A stretch of 64,000 bases of DNA from Actinokineospora enzanensis DSM 44649 (GCF_000374445.1 NZ_KB894408.1:54892-118891), one strand, 5' to 3'. Numbered from the stretch's first letter, positions 54,259 to 63,571 are shown. A program made the numbers and translations. The notes: generated from the letters alone by a model not told the origin.

Positions 54259-54987
54259 TCAGCTCTCGTAGTCGAACGGCGGGGCGTCGTAGCCCGCGGG
54301 GCCGGCGGGCACCGGCCCGCGCAGGTGGATCCGGCCCTTGCCGACGGTGCGCAGGGTGTGCGTGAGCAGGTCCTCGAACTCGGCGAGCTTGCCGTCCACA
54401 TAGGCGTCGCAGTCGGCGCGCTGGCGGTTGGCCTCGTCGGCGGCCGCGTCCACGACCCTGGCCGACTCCTGGTGCGCGGTCTGCACGACCTCGGTCTGCG
54501 AGACGAGCCGGTCGCGTTCGAACCGGCCCTCCTCGACCGCGCGCTCGTAGGACTCGCGGCCCGCCTGGATCATCCGGTCGGCCTCGGTCTGCGAGCGGCC
54601 GACCAGGCTCTCGTACTCGGCGCGGCCCGCGGCCACGGTGCGGTCGGCCTCGTCCTGGGCGTCCGCGACGAGCCGGTCGGCGTGCGCGGTGGCCTCGGCG
54701 ACCAGCCGATCGGCCTCGGCGCGGGCCTCGGCGACGGCCTGCTCGGCCTCCAGCCTGGCCTTGCTCAGCGTCTGCTCGGCCTGGTGCTCGGCGCCGCCGA
54801 CGATCTCGTCCTTGCGGTCGAGCACGTCCTGGGCGTCGTCGACCTCGGCGGGCAGCGCGTCGCGGATCTCGTCGAGCAGTTCCAGCACGTCGCCGCGGGG
54901 CACCACGCAGCCGGAGGTCATCGGCAGCCCGCGGGCCTCCTCCACGATGGTGACCAGCTCGTCGATGGCCTCGAAGACCTTGTACAC
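54259..54987 (-). CDS. DivIVA-like coiled-coil protein
   Basis: A 242-residue protein, mostly charged coiled coil. The N-terminus (MYKVFEAIDELVTIVEEARG, LELLDEIRDALP) resembles the DivIVA/Wag31-related proteins encoded near coaD and rpmF in actinobacteria. The middle (about 75-195) is heptads of Glu/Ala/Arg/Asp, and the tail is Pro/Gly-rich. Possible roles are in polar growth or septation; none is shown. GTG 54987 with GGAGGAG upstream; reading beyond it is non-coding. Confidence 0.85.
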   Translation of the reverse strand: MYKVFEAIDELVTIVEEARGLPMTSGCVVPRGDVLELLDEIRDALPAEVDDAQDVLDRKDEIVGGAEHQAEQTLSKARLEAEQAVAEARAEADRLVAEATAHADRLVADAQDEADRTVAAGRAEYESLVGRSQTEADRMIQAGRESYERAVEEGRFERDRLVSQTEVVQTAHQESARVVDAAADEANRQRADCDAYVDGKLAEFEDLLTHTLRTVGKGRIHLRGPVPAGPAGYDAPPFDYES

Positions 54988-55074
54988 GGCTCCTCCAACC
55001 GACCCGCACTCGCCCATCCCCCTGGGCAGGACCCAGATGCTGATTTTGCCCGTCGAGGCAGCGGTCGAGGGGGA

Positions 55075-55107
55075 CGCGCGGCGCCGGGCGTGTCCCGGCG
55101 CCGCGCG
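55075..55107 (-). terminator. Hairpin downstream of the RNase gene
   Basis: A perfect 14-bp stem, CGCGCGGCGCCGGG (55075-55088) and its complement (55094-55107), with a 5-nt loop, lies about 45 bp past the RNase stop on the minus strand. No T tract follows in the minus direction, so it may act by stability alone. Confidence 0.6.
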
Positions 55108-55151
55108 AGGTCGGCGGGGAGCGTCCGCCGGGGGGATCAAGCCGGGCGGGA

Positions 55152-55589
55152 TCAGACGGTGATCAGGCGGAAGCTGGCGTAGTGGTCGGCGGTGTAGAAG
55201 TACTCGCCCGCGCGGCCGGTGATGATCCGGCGCGCGCCCCGGTCGCCGGAGCCGGGGGTGACCACGGTGTATTCGTGGTAATAGCCGGTGGAGCAGGCGG
55301 GCAGCAGGTGTTCGCGGTTCTGGAACACGGTGCCGTCCTGCGGGTACGGGAACGGACCACCCGACCGGATGAGCCGGTAGGTGTCGTTGGCCTGGGACGG
55401 CAGGCTGGAGAGGGCGACGCGGGTGTAGGAGGAGGTGTTCCCGCACGCGGGCTGGGCCAGGGTAGGGGCGGCGGTGCCGTACTCGATGGGGGTGGCGGCC
55501 GAGGCGGTGGCGGTGAGGCCGAGCACGCCCAAGGTGGTGAGCAGGACGGCGAGCAGGGCGTTGGCGGCCTTCGCGGCGAAGTTGCTCAT
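55152..55589 (-). CDS. Secreted guanyl-specific ribonuclease (RNase Sa / N1 family)
   Basis: A 145-residue exported RNase. Signal peptide about 1-31 (LLAVLLTTLGVLGLTATASA). The mature part closely resembles Streptomyces RNase Sa: GPFPYPQDGTVFQNREHLLP, YYHEYTVVTPG with catalytic Glu106, GARRIITG with Arg121, and TADHYASF with His136. The two cysteines (49 and 99) are not at the RNase Sa disulfide positions, and the C-terminal Cys is absent. No barstar-like inhibitor gene is adjacent. The start is the codon at 55589. Confidence 0.9.
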   Translation of the reverse strand: MSNFAAKAANALLAVLLTTLGVLGLTATASAATPIEYGTAAPTLAQPACGNTSSYTRVALSSLPSQANDTYRLIRSGGPFPYPQDGTVFQNREHLLPACSTGYYHEYTVVTPGSGDRGARRIITGRAGEYFYTADHYASFRLITV

Positions 55590-55661
55590 TCACCGAACGT
55601 AGCTCTACCGGGTGAGCATCGGCTGTCGGTCGCGTGAACCGGCTGTGGCAGGCTGTGGATC

Positions 55662-56102
55662 GTGCTCATCCGCCCCGCCGCCGACGACGACGTGCCCGCG
55701 ATCGTGGCCATGCTGGCCGACGACCCGCTCGGCGCGACCAGGGAGTCCCCGGGCGACCCGCGCTACGCCGAGGCGTTCGCGGAGATCGCGGCCGACGACC
55801 GGCAGCTGCTGGTGGTGGCCGAGCGGGACGGCGAGGTGGTCGGCACGCTGCAGCTGACCTTCACCCCGGGGCTGTCCCGGCTGGGCGCGGTGCGGGCGAC
55901 CATCGAGGGCGTGCGGGTGCGGGCCGACCGGCGCGGCGACGGGCTCGGGCACGCGCTGATCGAGTGGGCGATCGACGCGGCCCGCGAGCGCGGCGCGATC
56001 ATGGTGCAGCTGACCACGGACGCCTCACGCGAGGAGGCGCACCGCTTCTACCGGCGGTTCGGGTTCGTGGCCAGCCACATCGGCATGAAGCTGCCGCTGT
56101 AA
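55662..56102 (+). CDS. GNAT family N-acetyltransferase
   Basis: A 146-residue single-domain acetyltransferase. The N-terminus is LIRPAADDDVPAIVAMLADD; the acetyl-CoA site is VRVRADRRGDGLGHALIEWAI; the C-terminal motif is EEAHRFYRRFGF. The substrate is unknown. GTG start at 55662. It is divergent from the RNase gene and convergent with coaD (16 bp apart). Confidence 0.92.
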   Translation: MLIRPAADDDVPAIVAMLADDPLGATRESPGDPRYAEAFAEIAADDRQLLVVAERDGEVVGTLQLTFTPGLSRLGAVRATIEGVRVRADRRGDGLGHALIEWAIDAARERGAIMVQLTTDASREEAHRFYRRFGFVASHIGMKLPL

Positions 56103-56118
56103 CCCCTTCGGGCCCCGG

Positions 56119-56613
56119 TCAGCCCTCGGCCGCGCGGTTCTCCGCAAGGCGGGCCAGCAATCGCTTGTGGACGTTGGGCGGGAGCAGGTGGGAGACCTCG
56201 CCGCCGTAGGTGGCGACCTCCTTGACCAGCGAGCTGGACAGGAAGCTGTTGAGCGGCTTGGTCGGCATGAACATGGTCTCCACGCCGGTCAGGCCCTGGT
56301 TCATCTGGGCCATCTGCAGCTCGTAGTCGAAGTCGCTGACCGCGCGCAGGCCCTTGACGATGGCCTGGATGTCGAAGCGGGCGCAGTAGTCCACCAGCAG
56401 ACCCTGCCAGGAGTCCACCCGGACGTTCGGCAGGTGCTCGACGGTCTCGGCGATCAGCGCGAGCCGCTCGTCCACGGTGAACAGGCCCTTCTTGTTCTTG
56501 TTGACCAGCACCGCGACCACGACCTCGTCGAAGAGGGCGGCGGCGCGCTCGATGATGTCGAGGTGACCGTTGGTGGGCGGGTCGTAGGAACCCGGGCAGA
56601 CCGCGCGCGTCAT
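56119..56613 (-). CDS. coaD: Phosphopantetheine adenylyltransferase
   Basis: Penultimate step of coenzyme A synthesis. The 164 residues include the nucleotidyltransferase motif [19 protein letters not shown], the PPAT segments [12 protein letters not shown] and [21 protein letters not shown], and the ISSTxVRE-like [16 protein letters not shown] start 56613; upstream open reading overlaps the rsmD intergenic region without homology. It follows rsmD by 52 bp, the usual rsmD-coaD pair. Confidence 0.97.
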   Translation of the reverse strand: MTRAVCPGSYDPPTNGHLDIIERAAALFDEVVVAVLVNKNKKGLFTVDERLALIAETVEHLPNVRVDSWQGLLVDYCARFDIQAIVKGLRAVSDFDYELQMAQMNQGLTGVETMFMPTKPLNSFLSSSLVKEVATYGGEVSHLLPPNVHKRLLARLAENRAAEG

Positions 56614-56665
56614 GATCCCGGACCGTAGCAGCAGGCCGGGGCCGCCACCGGTGATGTAGCGGCGC

Positions 56666-57232
56666 TCACGTACCGGCGTCGGGCCGGTACGCCGCCCAGT
56701 GCAGGGTGGTCTCGCCGTAGCGCTTGCTGCGGTCGGCGACCAGGTCCGCGGGCCAGCCCGGGTCACCCGTCCGGGTGGACCGCTCCACCACGACGGTCGC
56801 GTCCGGCGCCAGCCAGCCCGCGGCGAGCGCGGTGAGCACGCGCGTCAGGTCCGCGTCGGCCAGCGCGTACGGCGGGTCGGCGAAGACCAGGTCGTACGGC
56901 GCGGCCGGGGCGGTGGCCAGCACCCGGTCCACTGTCGCCTGCCGAATGTCCACCCCGGGCAGTCCGACCGTGTCCGCGTTGCGGCGCAGCACGGCCACCG
57001 CGGCCCGGTCGCTCTCCACCAGCGTGGCCAGCGCGGCGCCGCGGGAGAGCGCCTCCAGGCCGAGCGCGCCGGAGCCCGCGTACAGGTCCAGCACCCGGGC
57101 GCCGTCCAGGTCCAGCGCCGCCTCCAGGGCGCTGAACAGGGCCTCGCGCACCCGGTCCGCGGTCGGGCGGGTGCCCCGCGGCGGCACGTCCAGCCTGCGG
57201 CCCCCGGCGGCCCCGGCCACGATCCTGGTCAC
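56666..57232 (-). CDS. rsmD: 16S rRNA (guanine966-N2)-methyltransferase
   Basis: A 188-residue SAM methyltransferase: [32 protein letters not shown] at the N-terminus in two conserved blocks, motif [21 protein letters not shown], and catalytic motif [13 protein letters not shown]. Start GTG 57232. A much longer minus-strand open frame runs on through helD to 59776 and is a shadow. Confidence 0.96.
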   Translation of the reverse strand: MTRIVAGAAGGRRLDVPPRGTRPTADRVREALFSALEAALDLDGARVLDLYAGSGALGLEALSRGAALATLVESDRAAVAVLRRNADTVGLPGVDIRQATVDRVLATAPAAPYDLVFADPPYALADADLTRVLTALAAGWLAPDATVVVERSTRTGDPGWPADLVADRSKRYGETTLHWAAYRPDAGT

Positions 57233-57333
57233 CGGGCCATGGTGCCCGACCCGACCGGGCGACGCGGGGACCGGGTGGGCCGGCGACCGGACGGGGCCCA
57301 GGCGCACGCAGCGTGCCCTGCCGCTGTCGGAAC

Positions 57334-57449
57334 CTGAGTGGATCAGACCACTCAGCGGGCCGGATGGCCGCCGTGAGCAGGGAAATCGAGGTGAGGCAGA
57401 GCACATCCGCCACGCGGCTGATTCACGCCGGCCGCGAAGCGCGTAATCT
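57334..57449 (+). promoter_or_regulatory. Control region of the HelD-type helicase gene
   Basis: CTGAGTGG (57334-57341) and CCACTCAG (57348-57355) form a perfect 8-bp inverted repeat with a 6-nt loop. Further down, TAATCT at 57444-57449 is a good -10, with a weak ATTCAC -35 at 57421-57426 (17-bp spacer), about 38 bp before the GTG. The repeat could be an operator or an upstream terminator. Confidence 0.45.
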
Positions 57450-57487
57450 CGCTCTTCCGTCCGGGAACGAAACCGTGGGAGCGCTGC

Positions 57488-59590
57488 GTGTCGGAAACCT
57501 CTGTCAGAGAGGCCGAGATCGCGGTCGAGCAGAAGCACATCGACATGGTCTACGCGCGCGTGGCCGAGATGCGCGACGAGGCCGAGGCGATGCGCACGCG
57601 GGGCGATGAGCTCGCCCACGGCGCGCGCAACGAGGCCGTCTTCGAGCAGGCCGCGATGCTCTTCGAGCGCGACGTGATGGTGCGGCACGCCAACCAGATC
57701 CTGCGCTCCCTGGACGCCGAGCACGAGGGCCTGGTGTTCGGTCGGCTGGACACCACCGAGGGCGAGACGATGTACGTCGGCCGCCTCGGCGTGCGCGACA
57801 ACGACTTCGAGAACCTGGTCACCGACTGGCGGGCGCCCGCGGCCGCGCCGTTCTACCAGGCCACCGCCGAGATGCCGATGGACGTCATCCGGCGCCGGGT
57901 GATCCGCTCCACCGGCCAGTCGGTGGTCGACATCGACGACGACCTGCTGATGCCCGAGGCCCGGCTGGAGACCATGCCGGTGGTCGGCGAGGGCGCGCTG
58001 ATGGCCAGCCTGACCAGGGCGCGCGGCGAGAACATGCGCGACATCGTGGCCACCATCCAGAAGGAGCAGGACGAGGCGATCCGGGCGCCGTGGCGCGGGG
58101 TCACCGAGATCACCGGCGGGCCGGGCACCGGCAAGACGGCGGTCGCCCTGCACCGGGTGGCGTACCTGCTCTATCGGGACCGGCGCCGGATGGGCGGCTC
58201 CGGGGTGCTGGTGGTCGGCCCCTCCCCCGCGTTCACCTCCTACATCTCCCGAGTGCTGCCGTCCATGGGCGAGGACGCCGTGGAGCTGCGCTCGCTCAGC
58301 GACGTGCTGGACGGCACCCGGGCCACCCGGATCGATCCGGCCCCGGTGGCCGCGGTGAAGGGCTCGCTGCGGATGCGCCGGGTGCTCAAGCGGGCGCTGC
58401 GCGAGGCACCCGCGGACGCGCCGACCGAGCTGCGCATCGTCTACCGGGGCGAGGTGCTCAAGCTGGACGCGCGGGACCTGGACGGGGTGCGCGCGGCCGT
58501 CCACAACGGCCGCAGACCGCCGAACCAGTCCCGGGTCGACGCGGCCGAGGCGCTGCTGGAAGCCCTGTGGCGCAAGGCGGACTCGTACGAGGACTTCCCG
58601 GTCAAGCGCGCCGAGCTGGTGCACGAGCTGGGCGAGCGCATCGACTTCCACCGGTTCGTGGTGGTGTGGTGGCAGCTGCTCGCCCCCGCCGAGGTCCTGC
58701 ACCTGCTGTCCGACCGCAAACGCCTGTCCCGCGCGGCAGGCCGGGTGCTGACCCGCGCCGAGGTCGACATGGTGGCCGACTCGTGGGCCGACCCGGCCGC
58801 GGGCCCCACGGTGGCGGACGTGGCCCTGCTCGACGAGCTGCGGGTACTGCTTGGCAGGCCCCCGAAGCGCCGCAGGCGCGCCGAGCACGACCCGTTCGCG
58901 CCCGCCCCGGTCCGGAGCAACCACCGCGAGCACTACGACGAGTACTCGCACATCGTGGTCGACGAGGCCCAGGACCTCTCCCCCATGCAGTGGCGGATGG
59001 TCGGCCGACGCGGCAAGTACGCGAGCTGGACCGTGGTCGGCGACCCGGTGCAGAGCTCCTGGCCGGACCCGGCGGAGGCCCGCCAGGCCCAGGACGCGGC
59101 CTTCGGCGGCCCACGCACCGAACGGCGGCGGTTCGGGCTGCGGACCAACTACCGGAACTCGGCGGAGATCTTCGACCTGGCGGGCAAGGTCGTGCGGCAC
59201 ATCGCCGAGGCCGACCAGCTCCCACACGCCGTGCGCAGCACCGGCATCGAACCGACCGTGCGGGTGTGCGCGGCCTCGGAACTGCTGACTGAGGCGTTGG
59301 CGGCGGCATCGGAACTGCTGACCCAGGTGGACGGCACGGTCGGCGTCATCACCGCCACCAGCCGCGTCGACCCCACCCGCACGGCGATCACCGCCCTGTC
59401 CGACGAACGCCTGCGCGTGGTGGACGGCCTGGAGTCGAAGGGTTTGGAGTACGACGCGGTGGTCCTGGTCGAACCGAACGAACTCATCAGCGAGTCGACG
59501 ACCGGGCCGCGCACGCTTTATGTGGCCCTGACCCGCGCGACCCAGCGGCTGACCGTCCTGACGACCGAACCGGGCTGGCCGGACAACTGA
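57488..59590 (+). CDS. helD: HelD-type RNA polymerase-associated superfamily 1 helicase
   Basis: A 700-residue SF1 ATPase. HelD proteins remove and recycle stalled RNA polymerase, and actinobacterial ones can protect it from rifamycins. N-terminal coiled coil (EAEIAVEQKHIDMVYARVAE), Walker A ITGGPGTGKTAVALHR near 207-222, motif II HIVVDEAQDLSPMQW near 490, motif III VVGDPVQSSWPD, then FGLRTNYRNSAEIF, GLESKGLEYDAVVLVEP and LYVALTRATQRLTVL. GTG 57488 with GGGAG upstream. It stands alone, divergent from rsmD. Confidence 0.9.
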   Translation: MSETSVREAEIAVEQKHIDMVYARVAEMRDEAEAMRTRGDELAHGARNEAVFEQAAMLFERDVMVRHANQILRSLDAEHEGLVFGRLDTTEGETMYVGRLGVRDNDFENLVTDWRAPAAAPFYQATAEMPMDVIRRRVIRSTGQSVVDIDDDLLMPEARLETMPVVGEGALMASLTRARGENMRDIVATIQKEQDEAIRAPWRGVTEITGGPGTGKTAVALHRVAYLLYRDRRRMGGSGVLVVGPSPAFTSYISRVLPSMGEDAVELRSLSDVLDGTRATRIDPAPVAAVKGSLRMRRVLKRALREAPADAPTELRIVYRGEVLKLDARDLDGVRAAVHNGRRPPNQSRVDAAEALLEALWRKADSYEDFPVKRAELVHELGERIDFHRFVVVWWQLLAPAEVLHLLSDRKRLSRAAGRVLTRAEVDMVADSWADPAAGPTVADVALLDELRVLLGRPPKRRRRAEHDPFAPAPVRSNHREHYDEYSHIVVDEAQDLSPMQWRMVGRRGKYASWTVVGDPVQSSWPDPAEARQAQDAAFGGPRTERRRFGLRTNYRNSAEIFDLAGKVVRHIAEADQLPHAVRSTGIEPTVRVCAASELLTEALAAASELLTQVDGTVGVITATSRVDPTRTAITALSDERLRVVDGLESKGLEYDAVVLVEPNELISESTTGPRTLYVALTRATQRLTVLTTEPGWPDN

Positions 59591-59977
59591 TCCCGGCCGA
59601 GTTGTCCACAGGCAAGATCCACGCGGGCCGGGCTTTTCGGTTCGCCCCGGTAGCATTGGATCTCGGGGGATCCCCTGGCGGTTGTCCACAGGCCGCGAAA
59701 CCGTCCACAGGCCGGGGCGTGGGGTTGACGGCGATGTAAGCGTGGTCCGGCATGTGGTGCAGGCGAGGTTGTGCACAACCCCCGGAAACCATCCACAGGT
59801 CCCGATCGAGCGATATTGACAACCGCCAAGATCGCCTAGGGTTCCACGTACAGGGCGGGAAGCCCCCGGGTGGGTGGGGGCGTGTCCCGGGGTGGTTTCG
59901 GGGCGGTGGAACAGGATTCGGCGCGAAAGGAGCGGGGCCGCGGCCCCGGTGGGATGCGGCCCCGCTCGGTACCGGGA
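59591..59977. other. 387-bp convergent intergenic region with four DnaA-box-like sites
   Basis: No gene is supported between helD (+) and pyc (-). Four 9-mers of the form NNNTCCACA, all plus-oriented, occur at 59602 (TTGTCCACA), 59682 (TTGTCCACA), 59701 (CCGTCCACA) and 59789 (CCATCCACA). The first is followed by GGCAAGATCC, also found near 23926. TTGACA (59816-59821) and TAGGGT (59837-59842), 15 bp apart, make a possible plus-strand promoter, with a strong hairpin about 90 bp on. Confidence 0.6.
59930..59967 (-). terminator. Terminator of pyc
   Basis: GAGCGGGGCCGC (59930-59941) and GCGGCCCCGCTC (59956-59967) form a perfect 12-bp stem 10 bp past the pyc stop, followed on the minus strand by CTTTCG. 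It would also stop plus-strand transcripts. Confidence 0.7.
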
Positions 59978-62900
59978 TCAGCTGAGGACGACGAGCAGGT
60001 CCCCACCCTCCACCTGCTGCACCGACGAGATCGCCAGCCGCGACACCGTGCCCGTCTTGGGTGCGGTGATGGCGGCCTCCATCTTCATCGCCTCGATCGT
60101 GGCGACCGTGGCACCAGTCTCGACCGCGTCACCCTCGGCCACCGCCAACGTGACCACGCCCGCGAACGGCGCGGCGACGTGGTTGGCGTTGGCGCGATCG
60201 GCCTTCTCGGCGGCAGGCAGGTCTGCCGCGACCTTGCGGTCGCGTACCTGGATCGGCCGCAGCTGGCCGTTCAGGGTCGCCATGACGGTCCGCATGCCGC
60301 GTTCGTCGGCCTCCGCGATGGCCTCCAGCTCCAGCAGGAGCGTCACACCGCGATCCAGGTGGACCGCGTACTCCTTACCCTGCTGCAACCCGTAGAAGAA
60401 GTCCTTGCTCGCCAGCACGCTGGTGTCGCCGAACTGCTCGCGGTGGGCGAGGAACTCGCGGGTCGGCCCGGGGAACAGCAGCCGGTTGAGCGTGCCGCGA
60501 CGGTCGGATTCCAGGCCCGCGCGGTCGTCCTCGGTCAGTTCCGCCACGCCCTTGGGGGCCGCGCGGCCCTTCAATGCCTTGGTGCGGAACGGTTCCGGCC
60601 AGCCGCCCGCCGGGTCGCCGAGTTCGCCGTGCAGGAAGCCGATGACCGAGTCCGGGATGTCGAAGCGGCCCGGGTCGGTCTCGAACTCCTTCGGGTCGAC
60701 GCCCGCGCCGACCAGGTGCAGGGCCAGGTCGCCGACGACCTTGGACGACGGCGTCACCTTGACCAGGCGGCCGAGCATGCGGTCGGCGGCGGCGTAGGTG
60801 GTCTCGATCTCCTCGAACCGGTCGCCAAGGCCGAGTGCGACGGCCTGGGTGCGCAGGTTGGACAGCTGGCCGCCGGGGATCTCGTGGTGGTAGACGCGGC
60901 CGGTGGGGGCGGGCAGGCCCGCCTCGAACGGCGCGTAGACCTTGCGCACGATCTCCCAGTACGGCTCCAGGTCCGACACCGCCTGCAGGGACAGCCCGGT
61001 CTCCCGGTCGCTGTGGTCGGTGGCGGCCACGATCGCCGACAGCGACGGCTGCGAGGTGGTGCCGGACATCGACGCCACCGCCCCGTCCACGGCGTCCACT
61101 CCGGACTGGATGGCGGCCAGGTAGGTGGCCAGCTGCCCGCCTGCGGTGTCGTGCGTGTGCAGGTGCACGGGCAGGTCGAACTCCTTGCGCAGCGCGGTGA
61201 TCAGCCGCGCGGCGGCGGGCGGGCGCAGCAGGCCCGCCATGTCCTTGACGGCCAGCACGTGCGCGCCCGCGCCGACGATCTGCTCGGCCAGCTTCAGGTA
61301 GTAGTCGAGGGTGTAGAGCTGCTCGGCCGGGTCGGACAGGTCGGCGGTGTAGCAGAGGGCGACCTCGGCGACGGCGGTGCCGGTCTCGCGCACGGCCTCG
61401 ATCGCCGGGCGCATCTGCTCGACGTCGTTGAGCGCGTCGAAGATGCGGAAGATGTCGATGCCGGTGTCGGTGGCCTCGCGCACGAACGCGTCGGTCACCT
61501 CCGTGGGGTACGGCGTGTAGCCGACCGTGTTGCGCCCGCGCAGCAGCATCTGGAGGCAGATGTTCGGCACGGCCTCGCGCAGCGCCGCCAGCCGCTCCCA
61601 CGGGTCCTCGGCGAGGAAGCGCAGCGCCACGTCGTAGGTCGCGCCGCCCCAGCACTCCAGGGAGAACAGCTCCGGCGTGGACCGCGCGACGTGCGGCGCC
61701 ACCGCGAGCAGGTCCTTGGTGCGCACCCGGGTCGCGAGCAGCGACTGGTGCGCGTCGCGGAAGGTGGTGTCGGTGACGCCCACCCGCTTGTTCTCGCGCA
61801 TCCACCGGGCGAAGCCCTCCGGGCCCAGCTCGACCAGCTTCTGCTTGGTGCCCGCGGGCGCGTCCACCGTCAGGTCGACGGCAGGCAGCTTCTCGCGCGC
61901 GTCGAGCACCTTGGGCCGTTCGCCGTGCGGACGGTTGACCGTGACGTCGGCCAGGTAGCTCAGCAGCCGGGTGCCGCGGTCGGCGGAGCTGCGCGCGGTC
62001 AGCAGGTGCGGGCGCTGCTCGATGAACGCGGTGGTGACCCGGCCCGCGACGAAGTCCGGGTCGTCCAGCACGGCCTGCAGGAACGGGATGTTGGACGCCA
62101 CGCCGCGGATGCGGAACTCGGCGACCGCGCGCCGCGCCCTGCGCACCGCTGAGGCGAAGTCGCGGCCCCGGCAGGTGAGCTTGACCAGCATGGAGTCGAA
62201 GTGCGCGCTGACCTCGGCGCCCGCAGCGGTGCCGCCGTCCAGCCGGATGCCGCTGCCGCCCGGGGAGCGGTAGGCGCTGATCATGCCGGTGTCCGGGCGG
62301 AAGCCCTTGGCCGGGTCCTCGGTGGTGATGCGGCACTGCAGCGCGGCGCCGCGCAGGTAGATGTCGTCCTGGGTGAGGCCGAGGTCGGTCAGCGTCTCGC
62401 CCGCGGCGATGCGCAGCTGGGACTGCACCAGGTCGACGTCGGTGACCTCCTCGGTGACCGTGTGCTCGACCTGGATGCGCGGGTTCATCTCGATGAAGAC
62501 GTGGTTGCCGCGGGTGTCCAGCAGGAACTCGACGGTGCCCGCGTTCTTGTAGCCGATGTGCCTGGCGAAGGCCACGGCGTCGGCGCAGATGCGGTCGCGC
62601 AGGTCCGGGTCCAGGTTGGGCGCGGGCGCGATCTCGATGACCTTCTGGTGGCGGCGCTGCAACGAGCAGTCGCGCTCGTAGAGGTGGATCACGTTGCCGA
62701 CGCCGTCGGCGAGGATCTGCACCTCGATGTGCCGCGGGTCGAGCACGGCCTGCTCCAGGAACACGGTGGCGTCGCCGAACGCGGACTCGGCCTCGCGCAT
62801 GGCCGCCTCGACCGACTCGCGCAGCGCGGCCGGGTCCTCGACCCGGCGCATGCCGCGCCCGCCGCCGCCTGCCACGGCCTTGACGAAGATCGGGAAGCCG

Positions 62901-63352
62901 ATCTCCTCGGCGGCCACCAGAAGCGCGTCCACGTCGGTGCCGGGGGCGGTGGAGCGCAGCACCGGCAGCCCGGCCTCGCGGGCGGCGGCGATGGCGCGGG
63001 ACTTGTTGCCGGTCAGCTCCAGGATGTCGGTGTCCGGGCCGACGAAGGTGATGCCCGCCTCGGCGCACGCCTTGGCCAGCTCGGGGTTCTCGGACAGGAA
63101 GCCGTAGCCGGGGTAGACGGCGTCGGCGCCCGCCTTCCGCGCGGCCTTGACGATCTCCTCGACGGACAGGTAGGCGCGCACCGGGTGGCCGGGCTCGCCG
63201 ATCTCGTACGCCTCGTCGGCCTTCATCCGGTGCGGGGAGTTGCGGTCCTCGTACGGGAAGACGGCGACCGTGCCTGCGCCGAGTTCGTATCCGGCGCGGA
63301 ACGCCCGGATGGCGATCTCGCCTCGGTTGGCGACGAGCACCTTGCGGAACAT
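59978..63352 (-). CDS. pyc: Pyruvate carboxylase
   Basis: Anaplerotic enzyme converting pyruvate and bicarbonate to oxaloacetate with ATP. The 1124-residue single-chain form has biotin carboxylase (about 1-455: VLVANRGEIAIRAFRA, KAVAGGGGRGMRRV, FIEMNPRIQVEHTVTEEV), the carboxyltransferase barrel (about 530-800: DTTFRDAHQSLLATRVRT, ECWGGATYDVALRFL, HTHDTAGGQLATYLA), and the biotin carrier domain with the biotinyl lysine in EAMKMEAAI near residue 1092. ATG 63352 has an AGGAGG Shine-Dalgarno. Monocistronic, with a hairpin after its stop. Confidence 0.98.
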   Translation of the reverse strand: MFRKVLVANRGEIAIRAFRAGYELGAGTVAVFPYEDRNSPHRMKADEAYEIGEPGHPVRAYLSVEEIVKAARKAGADAVYPGYGFLSENPELAKACAEAGITFVGPDTDILELTGNKSRAIAAAREAGLPVLRSTAPGTDVDALLVAAEEIGFPIFVKAVAGGGGRGMRRVEDPAALRESVEAAMREAESAFGDATVFLEQAVLDPRHIEVQILADGVGNVIHLYERDCSLQRRHQKVIEIAPAPNLDPDLRDRICADAVAFARHIGYKNAGTVEFLLDTRGNHVFIEMNPRIQVEHTVTEEVTDVDLVQSQLRIAAGETLTDLGLTQDDIYLRGAALQCRITTEDPAKGFRPDTGMISAYRSPGGSGIRLDGGTAAGAEVSAHFDSMLVKLTCRGRDFASAVRRARRAVAEFRIRGVASNIPFLQAVLDDPDFVAGRVTTAFIEQRPHLLTARSSADRGTRLLSYLADVTVNRPHGERPKVLDAREKLPAVDLTVDAPAGTKQKLVELGPEGFARWMRENKRVGVTDTTFRDAHQSLLATRVRTKDLLAVAPHVARSTPELFSLECWGGATYDVALRFLAEDPWERLAALREAVPNICLQMLLRGRNTVGYTPYPTEVTDAFVREATDTGIDIFRIFDALNDVEQMRPAIEAVRETGTAVAEVALCYTADLSDPAEQLYTLDYYLKLAEQIVGAGAHVLAVKDMAGLLRPPAAARLITALRKEFDLPVHLHTHDTAGGQLATYLAAIQSGVDAVDGAVASMSGTTSQPSLSAIVAATDHSDRETGLSLQAVSDLEPYWEIVRKVYAPFEAGLPAPTGRVYHHEIPGGQLSNLRTQAVALGLGDRFEEIETTYAAADRMLGRLVKVTPSSKVVGDLALHLVGAGVDPKEFETDPGRFDIPDSVIGFLHGELGDPAGGWPEPFRTKALKGRAAPKGVAELTEDDRAGLESDRRGTLNRLLFPGPTREFLAHREQFGDTSVLASKDFFYGLQQGKEYAVHLDRGVTLLLELEAIAEADERGMRTVMATLNGQLRPIQVRDRKVAADLPAAEKADRANANHVAAPFAGVVTLAVAEGDAVETGATVATIEAMKMEAAITAPKTGTVSRLAISSVQQVEGGDLLVVLS

Positions 63353-63571
63353 GCGCGGTTACCTCCTGCTCCGGGAAAGAGTCGGACGACGGAGATTATC
63401 GTGGATGTCCCATCCGTCGGGAGCTTCGTCCCACGTGACGGGCCTCATCCCGAATCGATCAACCTGGGGTTCCTCCGGCCCTTGACCGGTTCCACCGGAG
63501 ATTCTCCGGCCATCCACCCGCGTGGTCGATCACCCGCGGGCCCGGACCAGGCGCGCGGGATTAACGGCCGT

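Noticed and set aside
56666-59776. A 1036-residue minus-strand frame joining rsmD to the reverse of helD
   Set aside because: Only the C-terminal 188 residues are rsmD. The rest is His/Gly/Arg-rich antisense of helD.
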